Shown here one piece after another: positions 36,448 through 46,654 of a stretch of DNA of 64,000 nt. The notes beneath the pieces are model-generated. The model ran no database searches. It was not told the DNA's origin and saw nothing but the letters and a program-made list of their open reading frames with translations. Both the position numbers and the translations under genes were made by a program. Within the stretch, counting starts at the first letter, position 1; each line of letters starts with the position of its first letter. The stretch comes from Helicobacter anseris (GTDB taxonomy: Bacteria; Campylobacterota; Campylobacteria; Campylobacterales; Helicobacteraceae), in NCBI RefSeq assembly GCF_003364335.1, contig NZ_NXLX01000002.1, positions 1 to 64,000 on the forward strand, written 5' to 3'.

Positions 36448-37412
36448 TTTTTTTACTTTTTCTTGTTGTTTTTTTTCAAGGCTATGCAGAAGAAAAGTTG
36501 CTAACACCTTATGAGAAAAAATTCTTTAATCTTTTTTCTGAAAATGATGTTTATGCACATTTATTTGTTGATAGATATTACACTGCTGGGACACTATTGA
36601 GCTTTACATCAAAAGAATATGATTTTTCAGACAAGTGGCTTAGATATCTTAGCTATAAGTATGATGATGAAAAATTATCAAGATATGATATTGCATTGCG
36701 TCAGGATCTCTATACTCCTGTATCAAGATCCCCAATTGTTGATTTTAGTGATCATCCTTATGCGGGTTTTTTAAGTCTTGATTTTATGCTTTCAAATAGA
36801 AGAGCAAATAGTATAGAAAATATTAAAGTACAAGTTGGTGTTGTTGGTCCTGCTTCATTAGCACAGCAAACTCAAGATATTATTCACAAATTAACTCATA
36901 ATCCTTTTTTTTATGGATGGGATACGCAAATAAAAAATGAATTTATCTTAAATTTTCATTATGAATATATTTTTAAATATGACTTGTTAAATACTAGCTA
37001 TTTTGATATAGATATACTTCCTGCTTTTAAGGTAGCCTTAGGTAATGCAAATACCTTTGCTGGAGGCGGAGGTAGAATCAGATTTGGCTATAACTTGCAT
37101 AGTGATTTTGGGGTGGATAAAATAAATACAAGCTATATGGGTAGCAAACCTTTTAATGATAAGTTTTCTTGCTATGTTTTTGGAGGTGTTTTAGGAACCT
37201 ATGTAGCAAGGGATATCTTTATACAAGGCAATAGCTTTGGCACACCTAGAGAGTTAGTGTTGGAGCATTTTTTATATGATGCAGAACTTGGCTTTGCTAT
37301 TTTATATAAAGGTTTTAGATTCTCCTATGTATTTACACATCAAAGCAAGCAATTTAGTGCGCAACAAGGAAGTCATGATATAGGTAGCATTTTGTTTAAC
37401 TTTGCTTTTTAG
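36435..37412 (+). CDS. LpxR-like lipid A 3'-O-deacylase (DUF2219)
   Basis: A 325-residue outer-membrane protein with a signal peptide (residues 1-18, cleavage after GYA). It has the family motifs FSENDVYA and [12 protein letters not shown] near the N-terminus (catalytic-site Asn/Asp and the strand after it), and [14 protein letters not shown]. It ends in Phe as a beta-barrel should. LpxR and its H. pylori counterpart remove the 3'-linked acyl chains of lipid A, lowering TLR4 recognition. It begins inside purL's 3' end, so expression is likely coupled, and is followed directly by a small periplasmic protein gene. Confidence 0.87.
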   Translation: MSRLIFLLFLVVFFQGYAEEKLLTPYEKKFFNLFSENDVYAHLFVDRYYTAGTLLSFTSKEYDFSDKWLRYLSYKYDDEKLSRYDIALRQDLYTPVSRSPIVDFSDHPYAGFLSLDFMLSNRRANSIENIKVQVGVVGPASLAQQTQDIIHKLTHNPFFYGWDTQIKNEFILNFHYEYIFKYDLLNTSYFDIDILPAFKVALGNANTFAGGGGRIRFGYNLHSDFGVDKINTSYMGSKPFNDKFSCYVFGGVLGTYVARDIFIQGNSFGTPRELVLEHFLYDAELGFAILYKGFRFSYVFTHQSKQFSAQQGSHDIGSILFNFAF

Positions 37413-37868
37413 ATGAGATATTTATTTATTGTTTTATTACCTATTTTGTTTTTTTCAAAAGATATCAATGATTTTCTTTTGAAAAATGATGCTGTATTGT
37501 GGAATTTTTATCAAAAAGTTAAAGAGCAATCAGCCCAACGAAACTATCCAATTTTTTCACAACGCTTTTTAATCGATCAAATAAGCTATGAAAAATTATC
37601 CAATGAAGAAAAAAAGAAATTCTTTAATCATTTGGTATTTATAGTTTTTTATTTAAAAGATAAACCTTTGTATAGTGATTTTGGTGGGGTTAGCATAAAG
37701 GGAATAAGTGAAACATATGATGGGGATATGAAAGAATTTTATTATCTTTTTGATGGCAGATATTATACAGATTTAAGCAATGTAGATAGAGACAAAAGGC
37801 TTTTTGCCTATTGTGTTTTACCAAATTTTCATCATTGTATTTTGCTTGGCATTGGTGAAGAATGGTGA
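37413..37868 (+). CDS. Hypothetical exported protein
   Basis: 151 residues. The N-terminus MRYLFIVLLPILFFSKDIND looks like an uncleaved or short signal. The rest is a soluble domain with Tyr/Phe-rich segments (SETYDGDMKEFYYLFDGRYY). The ATG follows the stop of the LpxR-like gene without a gap, so both are in one operon with purL. I do not recognise the family; a role in lipid A or envelope work is only implied by position. Confidence 0.65.
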   Translation: MRYLFIVLLPILFFSKDINDFLLKNDAVLWNFYQKVKEQSAQRNYPIFSQRFLIDQISYEKLSNEEKKKFFNHLVFIVFYLKDKPLYSDFGGVSIKGISETYDGDMKEFYYLFDGRYYTDLSNVDRDKRLFAYCVLPNFHHCILLGIGEEW

Positions 37869-37917
37869 AAATAGATTATAATCTTAATCTTAAAAAAAAT
37901 ATTAGAAAGGATGACAA

Positions 37918-38785
37918 ATGCTTGTTTCAAAAATAAAAAAAGTTTTTCAAGCAATTAAAGATTTGAAAGATTTTCTTGCAAGAGAGCAAAATAGCTATTT
38001 GTATTTACTGCACAGGCAAATACAACATACACAATATAATTGCCCCCCCCCCCTCACCTCTCTCTTCTAAAATCCCACATAAAATTATTGTAAGCTTAAC
38101 GACATATAGAGATAGAATACATCATGTGCATTATGTTTTGGATTCTTTATATCATCAAAGTTTAAGACCAGATTTGGTGCGATTATATCTTGCTAGTTCT
38201 GAGTATAAGGTATTGCCAAAGGTTTTGGATAAATTTATGCCTTGGTTGGAGATAGTTTATACAGATGATATTGGTTCTTATAAAAAGTTTATTCCTGCAT
38301 TAAAGAGCGCAAAAGATGATGAGATACTCATTAGTCTAGATGATGATTTTATTTACCCTCCTCATCTAATTGCTTCTTTGTATAACCTATTTTTGCAAAA
38401 TCAAGAGGCTTTAATAGCTTATTGTGGATTTAAGAATGACAAAACCTATTTTGAGGGAGTGGCTGGATGTTTTGGAATTTTATGGAATCCAAAGATTTTT
38501 AATCCTCAAAATCTACCTTTTTTCTTTGATAGAAAACTCTTTTTTGATTCTATTAAAAGAAATCTTGATGATGCATGGATTTGTTTAACTTGCCTAGAGA
38601 AGAAGATTGAAATTGTATGTTGTAAGGATGATTTTTTTAATACTAGAAAAGAATTTATAGATTTGCCAAACGGGAAGATAGAAGCAATTAGTTTTGGAAC
38701 ACTTGGAAGCAAAAACTATATTTCTCCCGAAGAAAAACAACAGATAAAAGACAAAATGAAAGAAATGATAAAAGCCTCTTTGTAA
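37918..38785 (+). pseudogene. Phase-variable glycosyltransferase, OFF in this sequence
   Basis: Starting at ATG 37918 (AAAGGATGACA before it), the frame reads MLVSKIKKVFQAIKDLKDFL and enters a C11 run (38043-38053), after which it stops at 38068-38070, giving 50 residues. The downstream frame, open to 38785, encodes the catalytic part: HKIIVSLTTYRDRIHHVHYV, then VRLYLASSEY and SLDDDFIYPPHLIASLYNLF with the DDD metal-binding motif of GT-A glycosyltransferases. C10 or C13 would join the two into about 288 residues. A TTG at 37976 opens the second frame but lacks a ribosome-binding site. Likely an LPS/LOS-modifying enzyme. Confidence 0.82.
38043..38053 (+). repeat. C11 contingency tract in glycosyltransferase gene
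   Basis: Eleven consecutive C. At this length the upstream frame (start 37918) and the catalytic frame do not match; one base fewer or two more would align them. Confidence 0.9.
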
Positions 38786-38794
38786 AGAGGCTTT
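38771..38794. terminator. Bidirectional terminator-like hairpin
   Basis: AAAGCCTCTTT and AAAGAGGCTTT (38771-38781, 38784-38794) pair perfectly, flanked by A and T runs. The hairpin lies at the junction of the convergent glycosyltransferase and beta-propeller genes and covers the glycosyltransferase stop codon. Confidence 0.75.
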
Positions 38795-38800
38795 GGGGGA

Positions 38801-39640
38801 TTATAATTTTACTTTTAAAATTTTTCCTTCAACCATTTTTGGAATCCATAGAAATTCTCCATCAAAGAACATATCAGCAGGACCTTTAATATCTGGCAAA
38901 TCTAGAGCTTCAAAGTCATTATTTTGAATTTTATAAACTTTGCCTTCTAGATTCTCACCCCAACTGCTTACAAGTAGATTATTTTGTGCATCAAGAACTA
39001 CTCCATCAAGTGCACCTCTAAGATTAGAGATTTGCTTCATTTTTTTATTTTGCATATCAATTTCTAATACCATACCATCAAGTTTTCCATTTGCATCATA
39101 GGTAACTGTAATAAGATTATTTCCATTGATGAGCAAACCATTTGGACCTGCGTATTTTTGTAAATCAAGCTGAACAAAGGTGCTATATTTTTTCTTTTTT
39201 AAATCAACCAAATGAATGATGCCTGTCCCAGTATCGCTTACAAATAATGTATTATTGTCTTTTATAGCTATATCATTTAAGAAGATAGCATTTTTAATAG
39301 GAAGGTTAAAAACCTCTTTTTTGCTCTTTAGGTTAAAACCTCTAAGCACATCAATATCCACAACATAAAGAACATATCCGATAACACTCATTCCTTTAGG
39401 TGCATTGATATTTTTAATAAAAAATTTATCTACTACATTTCCATTTTTATCAAGTTTTGAAATGAAACCATCATTATCTTTAGTTAAAGGCTCTAGTTTT
39501 GTTCCCACATTTGATACATAAACATCATTGTTATTTACATAAATGCTTTCTGGTGAGGCAAAGCCATCAAATTCTTCTAAGTTATATGCAAGTGCAAGGG
39601 ATAAGAATCCGCTTAATGCTAAGGTTGTAATTTTTTTCAT
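38801..39640 (-). CDS. Periplasmic SMP-30/NHL-like beta-propeller protein
   Basis: About 279 residues from ATG 39640 (MKKITTLALSGFLSLALAYN, a clear signal peptide, with AAGGAGA at good spacing; a second ATG at 39655 is less suited). The mature part is a repeating propeller of the SMP-30/gluconolactonase type, with blades marked by ASPESIYVNNNDVYVSN, NDIAIKDNNTLFVSD, GPNGLLINGNNLITV, LDGVVLDAQNNLLVSS and GPADMFFDGEFLWIP. Ligand unknown. An AraC-type regulator gene lies just upstream on the same strand and may control it. Confidence 0.75.
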   Translation of the reverse strand: MKKITTLALSGFLSLALAYNLEEFDGFASPESIYVNNNDVYVSNVGTKLEPLTKDNDGFISKLDKNGNVVDKFFIKNINAPKGMSVIGYVLYVVDIDVLRGFNLKSKKEVFNLPIKNAIFLNDIAIKDNNTLFVSDTGTGIIHLVDLKKKKYSTFVQLDLQKYAGPNGLLINGNNLITVTYDANGKLDGMVLEIDMQNKKMKQISNLRGALDGVVLDAQNNLLVSSWGENLEGKVYKIQNNDFEALDLPDIKGPADMFFDGEFLWIPKMVEGKILKVKL

Positions 39641-39701
39641 CTTTTTCTCCTTCATTATTTAATGAGGTTGAGATTATAGAAAAAGTAAAAATAAATAACT
39701 A

Positions 39702-40583
39702 TCAGTTTTGTGATAAAAAATACAAGTTTTTTGATTTTTGAAATTGTTTTGGAGTTATACCAAATCTTTTTTTAAATCTCTCAATAAACCAAGCTGGAGA
39801 GTTAAATCCCAATTCTTGTGATATTTGAGTAATATTTTTAGAACTAAATTCAAGCATAAAGCAGGCTTTTTCAAAGCGCTTATTATCTAGCCACTCTTTA
39901 GGAGAAATACCTAACACATCTTTAAATTTTCTACTAAAACTTGCATTGTCCATTTTGGCATCATTTGCCATATCACTAACATTGCAATACTCTTGATTTT
40001 GAATATAAAATGCACCAAGATTAAGTGTATTGGTTTCTAAAAAATTATTCAAAAAACCCAAGAAACTGGCTTTATTTTTTGTATCTTGCAATAAATAAAG
40101 AAAAATTTCCTCGTATTTTAATGAGAGTAAAGAGGTATGATTTGCAACTTGCGTTAAGGGAATAAAACTCTCAAATAGTGCGCATAAGAAGCTATCCATT
40201 TGAATTTTGAAAATATCTTCATCTCCTTTAGAAGTTGATTGGATGAGATGGTGGTATTTATTTGTAAAACTATTTAGCACAAAATCACTAAAAAAGAAAA
40301 GCAAAGATTGATATTCCTTATCTTTAAAATCTAGAATATCACTCAAAATATACTTACCCTTAGGGACAAAGATCGCCTCTTTTTCTCTAATGGTAGTATG
40401 CGAGTTAGTGTGATAGATAACTTTTGAGCCTTTTAAAACAAATATCAAGGTATTATATTGCATAAAGACTTCTTGCTTTATGAAATCCTTATCTGATTGT
40501 TTATAGTGTGCAAAACCATAGTTTTTTGCACCAATGAAGTTAAAATTTTTTATATTCTTGATTATATCTCTTGGAATCTGCAT
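39702..40583 (-). CDS. AraC-family transcriptional regulator
   Basis: 293 residues with a C-terminal double helix-turn-helix (about residues 190-285): NVSDMANDAKMDNASFSRKF, then GISPKEWLDNKRFEKACFML, then ITQISQELGFNSPAWFIERF and FGITPKQFQ. The N-terminal half is a cupin-like sensor (VFVLKGSKVIYHTNSHTTIR). Its ATG directly follows the csd6 stop, so it is at the end of that operon; its target may be the propeller gene downstream. AraC regulators are few in Helicobacter, so this one is notable. Confidence 0.88.
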   Translation of the reverse strand: MQIPRDIIKNIKNFNFIGAKNYGFAHYKQSDKDFIKQEVFMQYNTLIFVLKGSKVIYHTNSHTTIREKEAIFVPKGKYILSDILDFKDKEYQSLLFFFSDFVLNSFTNKYHHLIQSTSKGDEDIFKIQMDSFLCALFESFIPLTQVANHTSLLSLKYEEIFLYLLQDTKNKASFLGFLNNFLETNTLNLGAFYIQNQEYCNVSDMANDAKMDNASFSRKFKDVLGISPKEWLDNKRFEKACFMLEFSSKNITQISQELGFNSPAWFIERFKKRFGITPKQFQKSKNLYFLSQN

Positions 40584-41579
40584 TTATTTTTCTATTAGTA
40601 TAAAAGCTCCATTATCTTTTAATTCGATATACAATTCTTTTGTATCGTAAGAATTATAGGTTATGGCTTTGTTTTTATATGCAGTATATTTTTGCATAAA
40701 ACTCACTAAGAAAAGTTTTTTGTTTTCTGCATTTGGATAAGGAGAGATATTGATTTTGGTAAATTCAATGTTTTTTTGTTCTTTTTTTTGGAAAATACGA
40801 TTTTTATAATCACTAAAATTTCTAAAAGACATACCATCAGATCTTTTGAAATCTTTTGCATAAAAACTTAAATAAGTTTTTATATCGCTTTCAATCCAAG
40901 CATTTTTCCACTGATATAGCATTGAAAGTATTAGGGCTAAATCACTTTTTTCTACTTTTGGGAAGCTGTTTTCATATGAAATTAGCAAAGTTTTTTTATA
41001 GTCAATAATTTTGTCAAAATCCATGATTACATTATTTTCAATCGCAATGCAACCCTTAGTATTTTTTTCTTTGCGATCACCATTTAAAGGTTTTCCATGA
41101 ATCCATATCCCAGAACCACTTCTTTTTAGATTCCTATCATAGATGTTAGGATAATTTGTTGCAAAAGCCATAGGTCCATAATATTGATCTAGCTTTTGAA
41201 ATTTATCAATAAAACTATAAACACCAATAGGAGTGATTTTATCTCCCTCTATTTTCTTAGCCCCGCTCCCTAAACCAACAATACTATTTGTTTCAGCAAT
41301 TTCAGTAAGTTGTCCATTATCTATTTTATAAAGCCATAGTTTTAAAGTTGCCTTATCAGATATAAAAAGAAAATTGATATCTTCATAATATCCAAAATCT
41401 GTATCCTGATTCTGTAAAACATCTAACCAGTATTTTTGCTGCGTAAGGAAGTCTTCTAATGTTTTTTGCACAGAATCTATACCCTTGAGGCGATATTCTT
41501 GTATAATTTTTCCAAGTTCATTTGATTGGGCAAAAAGAGTGCCTAATAGCAAAAAACCAAATAAAGTTTTTTTTATCAT
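40584..41579 (-). CDS. csd6: L,D-carboxypeptidase with YkuD fold (Csd6/Pgp2-like)
   Basis: 331 residues with a signal peptide (1-18). The YkuD catalytic domain at ~65-205 includes SGSGIWIHGKPL and NTKGCIAIEN (His and Cys of the active site). A C-terminal NTF2-like domain at ~215-325 begins LILSMLYQWKNAWIESDIKT. This domain order is that of H. pylori Csd6 and C. jejuni Pgp2, which trim the tetrapeptide of peptidoglycan to a tripeptide and so set helical cell shape. It is followed directly by the araC-type gene and preceded by era. Confidence 0.9.
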   Translation of the reverse strand: MIKKTLFGFLLLGTLFAQSNELGKIIQEYRLKGIDSVQKTLEDFLTQQKYWLDVLQNQDTDFGYYEDINFLFISDKATLKLWLYKIDNGQLTEIAETNSIVGLGSGAKKIEGDKITPIGVYSFIDKFQKLDQYYGPMAFATNYPNIYDRNLKRSGSGIWIHGKPLNGDRKEKNTKGCIAIENNVIMDFDKIIDYKKTLLISYENSFPKVEKSDLALILSMLYQWKNAWIESDIKTYLSFYAKDFKRSDGMSFRNFSDYKNRIFQKKEQKNIEFTKINISPYPNAENKKLFLVSFMQKYTAYKNKAITYNSYDTKELYIELKDNGAFILIEK

Positions 41580-41588
41580 TATCTTTCC

Positions 41589-42494
41589 TTATTCTAAATC
41601 AATGTCATAACCAAAGTTTTTAAGCTTTTCTTTTTCTTTGCTCCAAGCTTTTTGCACAAAAACATTAAGCTGTAAAAATACCTTTTTTTCGGTAAGTTTT
41701 TGAATTTTTATTCTCGCCGTCTTGCCAATTCTTTTAATGGTATTTGCATTTTTTCCAATAACCATTGATTTTTGACTTTCTTTTTCAACAAAAATTTTAG
41801 CAAAAATTTTTATAAAATCACTTTTTTCAAAGACCTTTTCAATTTGAACTTCACTTTCATAAGGAAGCTCATCACTTAGATTATTAAACACACTTTCTCT
41901 TATCAATTCTTTAAATATATCCCTAAGATTGCTATCTGTAAGATTTTCCATATCATATAAAAAAGGGGCATGGGGTAGATGTGTATGTATTACGCTTAAT
42001 AAAGAAGTAAAATTTTCATCTTTTTTAACGCTAAAAGGAATGATAGCAAGAAAATAATCTTGATAGGCTTGATAAAGTTTAAGCGTTTGTAACAATTTTT
42101 CTTGAGTTAGCAAGTCAATTTTATTAAGCAAAATAATATGTGGCTTTGATTGATTAAGTTTTAAAAATTCCTCATAAAATTTCAAAGAATCTGTGGCACT
42201 TGCAATAAACAATACTAAATCACTATCCTGATGCACTTTTAATGCTTCTTTTAGCATAAATTGGTTAAGTAGCCTTTCTTGATGATGCAAACCAGGAGTA
42301 TCAACAAAAATAATCTGACTGATACAATCTTGAGTTTCATAAGGGACAATAAAATTCATTTTTTTTCTTGTTGCATTTGCTTTATGTGAAACTAATGCTA
42401 GATCTTGTCCTACAATTTTATTTAAAAAAGCGCTTTTTCCTACATTTGGTCTGCCAATAACGCCAACAAAACCGCAACGCGTTATTTTACTCAA
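41589..42494 (-). CDS. era: GTPase Era
   Basis: 301 residues. GTPase motifs are GVIGRPNVGKSAF (G1), FVDTPGLHH (G3) and LLNKIDLL (G4). A C-terminal KH domain contains VIGKNANTIKRIGKTARIKI, which binds the 3' end of 16S rRNA in 30S assembly. The start is a TTG whose last bases overlap the hslU stop (TTGA), with AAGG upstream; a non-ATG start coupled to hslU is unusual but gives the correct N-terminus. Confidence 0.94.
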   Translation of the reverse strand: MSKITRCGFVGVIGRPNVGKSAFLNKIVGQDLALVSHKANATRKKMNFIVPYETQDCISQIIFVDTPGLHHQERLLNQFMLKEALKVHQDSDLVLFIASATDSLKFYEEFLKLNQSKPHIILLNKIDLLTQEKLLQTLKLYQAYQDYFLAIIPFSVKKDENFTSLLSVIHTHLPHAPFLYDMENLTDSNLRDIFKELIRESVFNNLSDELPYESEVQIEKVFEKSDFIKIFAKIFVEKESQKSMVIGKNANTIKRIGKTARIKIQKLTEKKVFLQLNVFVQKAWSKEKEKLKNFGYDIDLE

Positions 42495-43822
42495 AGAATA
42501 TACCTTGCAAGATCTGTATTTTCAATCAGATTGCATAATTTTTCTTGAACAAGTTGTTTTGTAATTTTAAAATCCTTGTTTTTGTAAAGATCTGCATCAA
42601 AACTAATATCCTCCAAAACTCTTTCAATAGTCGTATGAAGTCTTCTTGCACCAATATCCTCTGTTTTTTCATTAGCATTAAAAGATAATTTAGCTAACTC
42701 TTTTAAAGAATCTTCTTCAAAAATAAGATTTACACCTTCAGTGGCAAGCAATGCTTGATATTGTTTAATGATAGAGCTTTTTGTTTGAGTAAGAATCTGA
42801 TACATCGCATTTTCATCAAGACTATCTAATTCTACACGAATAGGAAATCTGCCTTGTAATTCTGGAATAAGATCGCTTGGCTTACTGAGATGAAAAGCAC
42901 CTGCGGCAATAAATAAAATATGATCAGTTTTAATAGGACCATATTTTGTATTTACCACACTACCCTCTACAATCGGCAATAAATCTCTTTGAACCCCTTC
43001 TTTACTTGGATCCTGTCTTGATCCCTCCTTGTTGCTTACAGCCACTTTATCAATTTCATCTATAAAAATGACACCACTTTTCTCAGCACGATAAAGGGCT
43101 TCTGATTTGAGATTTTCAAAATCCAAGATAGCATCTGAAGCCTCTTGTTGTAATGCTTGTTTTGCTTCTTTTATAGTCATTTCTTTTTTAAAAGTTTCTT
43201 GCTCTTTGTTTAAAACTTTAATAATGCTTTCTTGAACCTTGATAATATCCAATGGCATATTTTGATCATTGTCAAAAAACTTCTTTTGGATGCTAATTTC
43301 AATCTTTATAGCATCCATTGAACCATCTTTAATTTTATTTTTCATCTTATTGAAACTTTGTGCATATTCTTCTTTCTTCTCATCACTCACAGAATTTGGC
43401 AATGGAGGTAATAAAACTTTTGCAATTTTATCGATGATGTATTCTTGAATTGCATCTTGACTTTTGATTCTATACTCATTTTCAACAAGGTGCAAACTTG
43501 CCAAAACCAAATCCCTAATCATGGATTCCACATCTCTGCCAACAAACCCAACTTCCGTATATTTACTTGCTTCTACCTTAATAAATGGCAAATGCATCAG
43601 TTTTGCCATTCTTCTTGCAATTTCTGTTTTGCCAACACCAGTTGAGCCAATCATTAAAATATTTTTTGGAGTTACTTCTTCTTGTAATTTTTCATCTAGT
43701 TGTAGTCTTCTATAGCGATTTCTTAAGGCTATGGCAATAGCTTTTTTTGCATTTTGTTGCCCTATGATGTAAGAATCGAGATACTCTACAATTTCCCTAG
43801 GTGTCATATTTTCGTTATTCAT
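42491..43822 (-). CDS. hslU: ATP-dependent protease ATPase subunit HslU
   Basis: 443 residues: AAA+ unfoldase with [20 protein letters not shown] at the N-terminus, Walker [14 protein letters not shown], pore loop [18 protein letters not shown] and Walker [11 protein letters not shown]. The C-terminal DLARYIL tail inserts into HslV. The start overlaps the hslV stop. Confidence 0.97.
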   Translation of the reverse strand: MNNENMTPREIVEYLDSYIIGQQNAKKAIAIALRNRYRRLQLDEKLQEEVTPKNILMIGSTGVGKTEIARRMAKLMHLPFIKVEASKYTEVGFVGRDVESMIRDLVLASLHLVENEYRIKSQDAIQEYIIDKIAKVLLPPLPNSVSDEKKEEYAQSFNKMKNKIKDGSMDAIKIEISIQKKFFDNDQNMPLDIIKVQESIIKVLNKEQETFKKEMTIKEAKQALQQEASDAILDFENLKSEALYRAEKSGVIFIDEIDKVAVSNKEGSRQDPSKEGVQRDLLPIVEGSVVNTKYGPIKTDHILFIAAGAFHLSKPSDLIPELQGRFPIRVELDSLDENAMYQILTQTKSSIIKQYQALLATEGVNLIFEEDSLKELAKLSFNANEKTEDIGARRLHTTIERVLEDISFDADLYKNKDFKITKQLVQEKLCNLIENTDLARYIL

Positions 43823-44364
43823 TCTAACTCCAGTATTTTAATATTGGTATTCGTATAGATACAAATCTCTCCAGCAATTTGTAAAGATTCTTCTACAAGT
43901 TTTTTTGGATGTATCATAGCAAACTTATCAAGAGCCCTAGCAGCACTAAGAGCATAATTTCCTCCACTTCCAATTGCTGCAATTTTTCCATCTTCTGGCT
44001 CTACAACATCACCCGTTCCACTTAAAATAAAGATATTATCCTTATTTAGCACAATCATCATTGCCTCAAGCTTTCTAAGATACTTATCCTTACGCCATTC
44101 TTTGCTAAAATCCAATACTCCTCTTAATAAATCACCTTTCTTATGCTCTAAGATATTTTCAAACATATCAAAAAGACTAAAAGCATCTGCCGTGCTACCT
44201 GCAAATCCACTAAGTATTTGATTGTTATAAAGCTTTCTAATTTTTGTTGCATTGTTTTTTAATACACAATTTCCAAAAGTTACTTGCCCATCGCCACCAA
44301 TTACAGCATACTTTTTTCCTTCAAATTCACATTTATATCCTAGTATAGTTGTAGCTTCAAACAT
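43819..44364 (-). CDS. hslV: ATP-dependent protease subunit HslV
   Basis: 181 residues. The N-terminal MFEA would be removed to expose the catalytic threonine of TTILGYK, followed by [12 protein letters not shown]. This is the proteasome-like peptidase ring partner of HslU, encoded just downstream with a 4-bp overlap. rplI precedes it by 8 bp. Confidence 0.96.
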   Translation of the reverse strand: MFEATTILGYKCEFEGKKYAVIGGDGQVTFGNCVLKNNATKIRKLYNNQILSGFAGSTADAFSLFDMFENILEHKKGDLLRGVLDFSKEWRKDKYLRKLEAMMIVLNKDNIFILSGTGDVVEPEDGKIAAIGSGGNYALSAARALDKFAMIHPKKLVEESLQIAGEICIYTNTNIKILELE

Positions 44365-44372
44365 AAAAATCC

Positions 44373-44822
44373 TTAATTTTGTGCAAGCACTTCGATTTTT
44401 AGCTTACCTGATATTTGGTGACCAAGCTTTATTTCTACTTCATGAGTGCCAAGAGTTTTTATGGGATTTTTTATCTCAATATCCTTTTTATCAATTTCTA
44501 GCTTATGCTCTATTTTAAGATTTTCTGCAATATCATCTTTGGTAATAGCCCCAAATAAAGCATTATTGTTTCCTGCTTTTTTAGAGATTTTAACGCTAAG
44601 GGATTCTATAGTTTTTATCAACTGTTTTTTTTCTGCAATCTCTAGTGCAGTTTGCTCTTCTTTTTTTCTTACTTCAGCTTTATATTTGTTAATTACTTCA
44701 TTTGTAGCGTGCTTTGCTTTATTTTTAGCTATAAGAAAATTTTGCCCATAACCATCTTTAACTTCGCAAACCTCACCTTTCTTCCCAAGACCTCTTACAT
44801 CCTCTAAAAGTAAAACTTTCAT
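44373..44822 (-). CDS. rplI: 50S ribosomal protein L9
   Basis: 149 residues from ATG 44822 ([18 protein letters not shown]), the standard L9 N-terminus; GGAAAG lies upstream. The open frame extends 31 codons further, but that part overlaps the divergent gene's promoter region and is not L9. First gene of the rplI-hslV-hslU-era-csd6-araC run. Confidence 0.97.
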   Translation of the reverse strand: MKVLLLEDVRGLGKKGEVCEVKDGYGQNFLIAKNKAKHATNEVINKYKAEVRKKEEQTALEIAEKKQLIKTIESLSVKISKKAGNNNALFGAITKDDIAENLKIEHKLEIDKKDIEIKNPIKTLGTHEVEIKLGHQISGKLKIEVLAQN

Positions 44823-44880
44823 CACTTTCCTTTTGATATAATATGTGCTTCTAGATTCTATCAAAATAAAAATAAAATTT

Positions 44881-45507
44881 ATGAAACCAAAAAATATATG
44901 TATCCACAAAAGCAAAAGAACTAAAAATATCAGAATGACAATTAAGCAAGATTTAATATTGCATATTTATGTTCCTATGTATTATAACCTTAAGGAAATA
45001 GAAAGGCTTATTGCATTAAATCATAATTGGATTGAAAAGCATACTCAAATTATTTTTAAACAACAACAAAAAATTCAAGAGTTAATACAACAAAATTCAG
45101 GAAAATTTTTATTTTTTGGAGAATGGATAGAGTTTGAAAAACAATACACAAAAAAGAGTATTAAAGCATTGCTAGTAAATTATCTTGAAGAGAGAGTAAG
45201 CTATTTTTCCAATCTTATGAAACTTTCTTATTCTAGCATTAAAGTCAGATACAATAAAAAAGTTTTAGGGAGCTGTAGTTTTGATAATAAACTAAGTTTT
45301 TCATTATTACTATTTTTTGCTGATATATCATTGATAGATTATGTAGTTATACATGAACTTGCGCATATAAGATATAAGAATCATTCAAAAAGTTTTTGGG
45401 CACTAGTTGAGGAGTTTTGTCCAGATTTTTTACATAAAAGAAGAGTCTTGCATTCTAATGCGGCTCTTTACAATGCTATATATTTAAAATATTTTAATTT
45501 TTCTTAG
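44881..45507 (+). CDS. YgjP-like metal-dependent hydrolase (DUF45)
   Basis: About 208 residues. The zinc site is [18 protein letters not shown] (HExxH plus the third histidine), the signature of the YgjP/WpY SprT-like family; the substrate is unknown. The ATG at 44881 is preferred over a GTG at 44845, because a TATAAT box at 44838-44843 would put transcription start close to or after the GTG. It diverges from rplI and converges on the Hcp-like gene with a 14-bp overlap. Confidence 0.82.
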   Translation: MKPKNICIHKSKRTKNIRMTIKQDLILHIYVPMYYNLKEIERLIALNHNWIEKHTQIIFKQQQKIQELIQQNSGKFLFFGEWIEFEKQYTKKSIKALLVNYLEERVSYFSNLMKLSYSSIKVRYNKKVLGSCSFDNKLSFSLLLFFADISLIDYVVIHELAHIRYKNHSKSFWALVEEFCPDFLHKRRVLHSNAALYNAIYLKYFNFS

Positions 45508-46591
45508 GTGCTCTAGGGTCTTTTCCTAACATTGGTTGCTTTCCAAGTTTTGGATCATTTGGAAAAAACAATGCCCCATTATTGGGTTTCCTAGAGCCCT
45601 GTAATTGCTGTTTAAAAATCCTATAATTATCGCAACCTTTTTGATGTCCAAGATTGCAAGTATATGCAAACAAATCTAATGCCCTTTGAGTATCTTGAGT
45701 AACTCCCAATCCTTTTTGGTATAAGACTGCAAGGTTATTACAACTACCAATATTTCCTCCATTACAAGCTTTTTCAAAATAGCGTGCAGCATAATAATAA
45801 CTCACAGGCGCCCCACTTAATCCGTTAGCATAAATCCATCCAAGATTTGCACACCCCCCTATATCTCCAGCATTACAAGCTAGATAATTCATATCTACTA
45901 GTGTTAAATTTGCTCTATTGTAACCATAAATATTATTTGTGTTACTCAATAAGCCTAGGTTGTAACACCCTAAATCACTCCCAGCCTCACATGCAAACTT
46001 ATAATATTGTATAGCTTTGAAATAATCTTTTGGAACTCCATCCCCATTTGCATACATATAGGCAAGATTATTACAAGCTAAAACATCTCCACCCTGACAA
46101 CCTGTCATATAAAGTTGCAAAGCCTTTTCTTTATCACTAGCACTTGCTTGTTCTTTATAATCATAAATCATCGCTAAATTTGAGCAAGCCGTAGCATCTC
46201 CACCACTGCATCCCAACTGATAATAACGTTCAGCTTTTTGCAAATCTGTTTGTATACCTACCCCATTCATATACATAGTCCCAACTGCAAAACATCCAGC
46301 TGGATTCCCACTATCACAAGATTGCACAAAAAAATCAAAAGCTGCGGCGTAATTTCCTTTTTTTACTGCCTCCATTCCAAAATATAATAAATCTTTAGAT
46401 GTTTTTGGAGAGGTCATAGAGCTACCAGTTTCTGGATTATCTAAAGGTATTTTTCGCTCATCAGGATTTGGATTTGGGGCAATTGTTGGTGCCTTTGGAG
46501 TATCTTGTACACTAAGATTTTGGTCTTGGGCAAATAAAAACAAAGAAAAAAAGCTTACAAGCATTAGTGTACAAAATTTAATGAAATTCAT
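45494..46591 (-). CDS. Exported Sel1-repeat protein (Hcp-like)
   Basis: 365 residues from ATG 46591 (GGAG seven bases before). Signal peptide MNFIKFCTLMLVSFFSLFLF then AQ. A proline-rich spacer (residues ~22-45) follows, then about seven Sel1-like helical repeats of ~36 residues, most containing a Cys pair (e.g. CDSGNPAGC, CSGGDATAC, CNGGNIGSC). Helicobacter cysteine-rich proteins have this plan, with the disulphides stapling each repeat. They are secreted or periplasmic, and some are immunogenic. The tail is basic and proline-rich. Function not known. Confidence 0.85.
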   Translation of the reverse strand: MNFIKFCTLMLVSFFSLFLFAQDQNLSVQDTPKAPTIAPNPNPDERKIPLDNPETGSSMTSPKTSKDLLYFGMEAVKKGNYAAAFDFFVQSCDSGNPAGCFAVGTMYMNGVGIQTDLQKAERYYQLGCSGGDATACSNLAMIYDYKEQASASDKEKALQLYMTGCQGGDVLACNNLAYMYANGDGVPKDYFKAIQYYKFACEAGSDLGCYNLGLLSNTNNIYGYNRANLTLVDMNYLACNAGDIGGCANLGWIYANGLSGAPVSYYYAARYFEKACNGGNIGSCNNLAVLYQKGLGVTQDTQRALDLFAYTCNLGHQKGCDNYRIFKQQLQGSRKPNNGALFFPNDPKLGKQPMLGKDPRAPKKN

Positions 46592-46654
46592 TATTAACTC
46601 CATTTTAAGTATTTAAATTACAAAAATAAAAGCAAAAAATATACCAAAAATCTT

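Noticed and set aside
44845-45507. A longer start (GTG 44845) for the YgjP-like gene
   Set aside because: The GTG touches a TATAAT box at 44838-44843, so it would lie at or before the transcription start; the ATG at 44881 is more likely.
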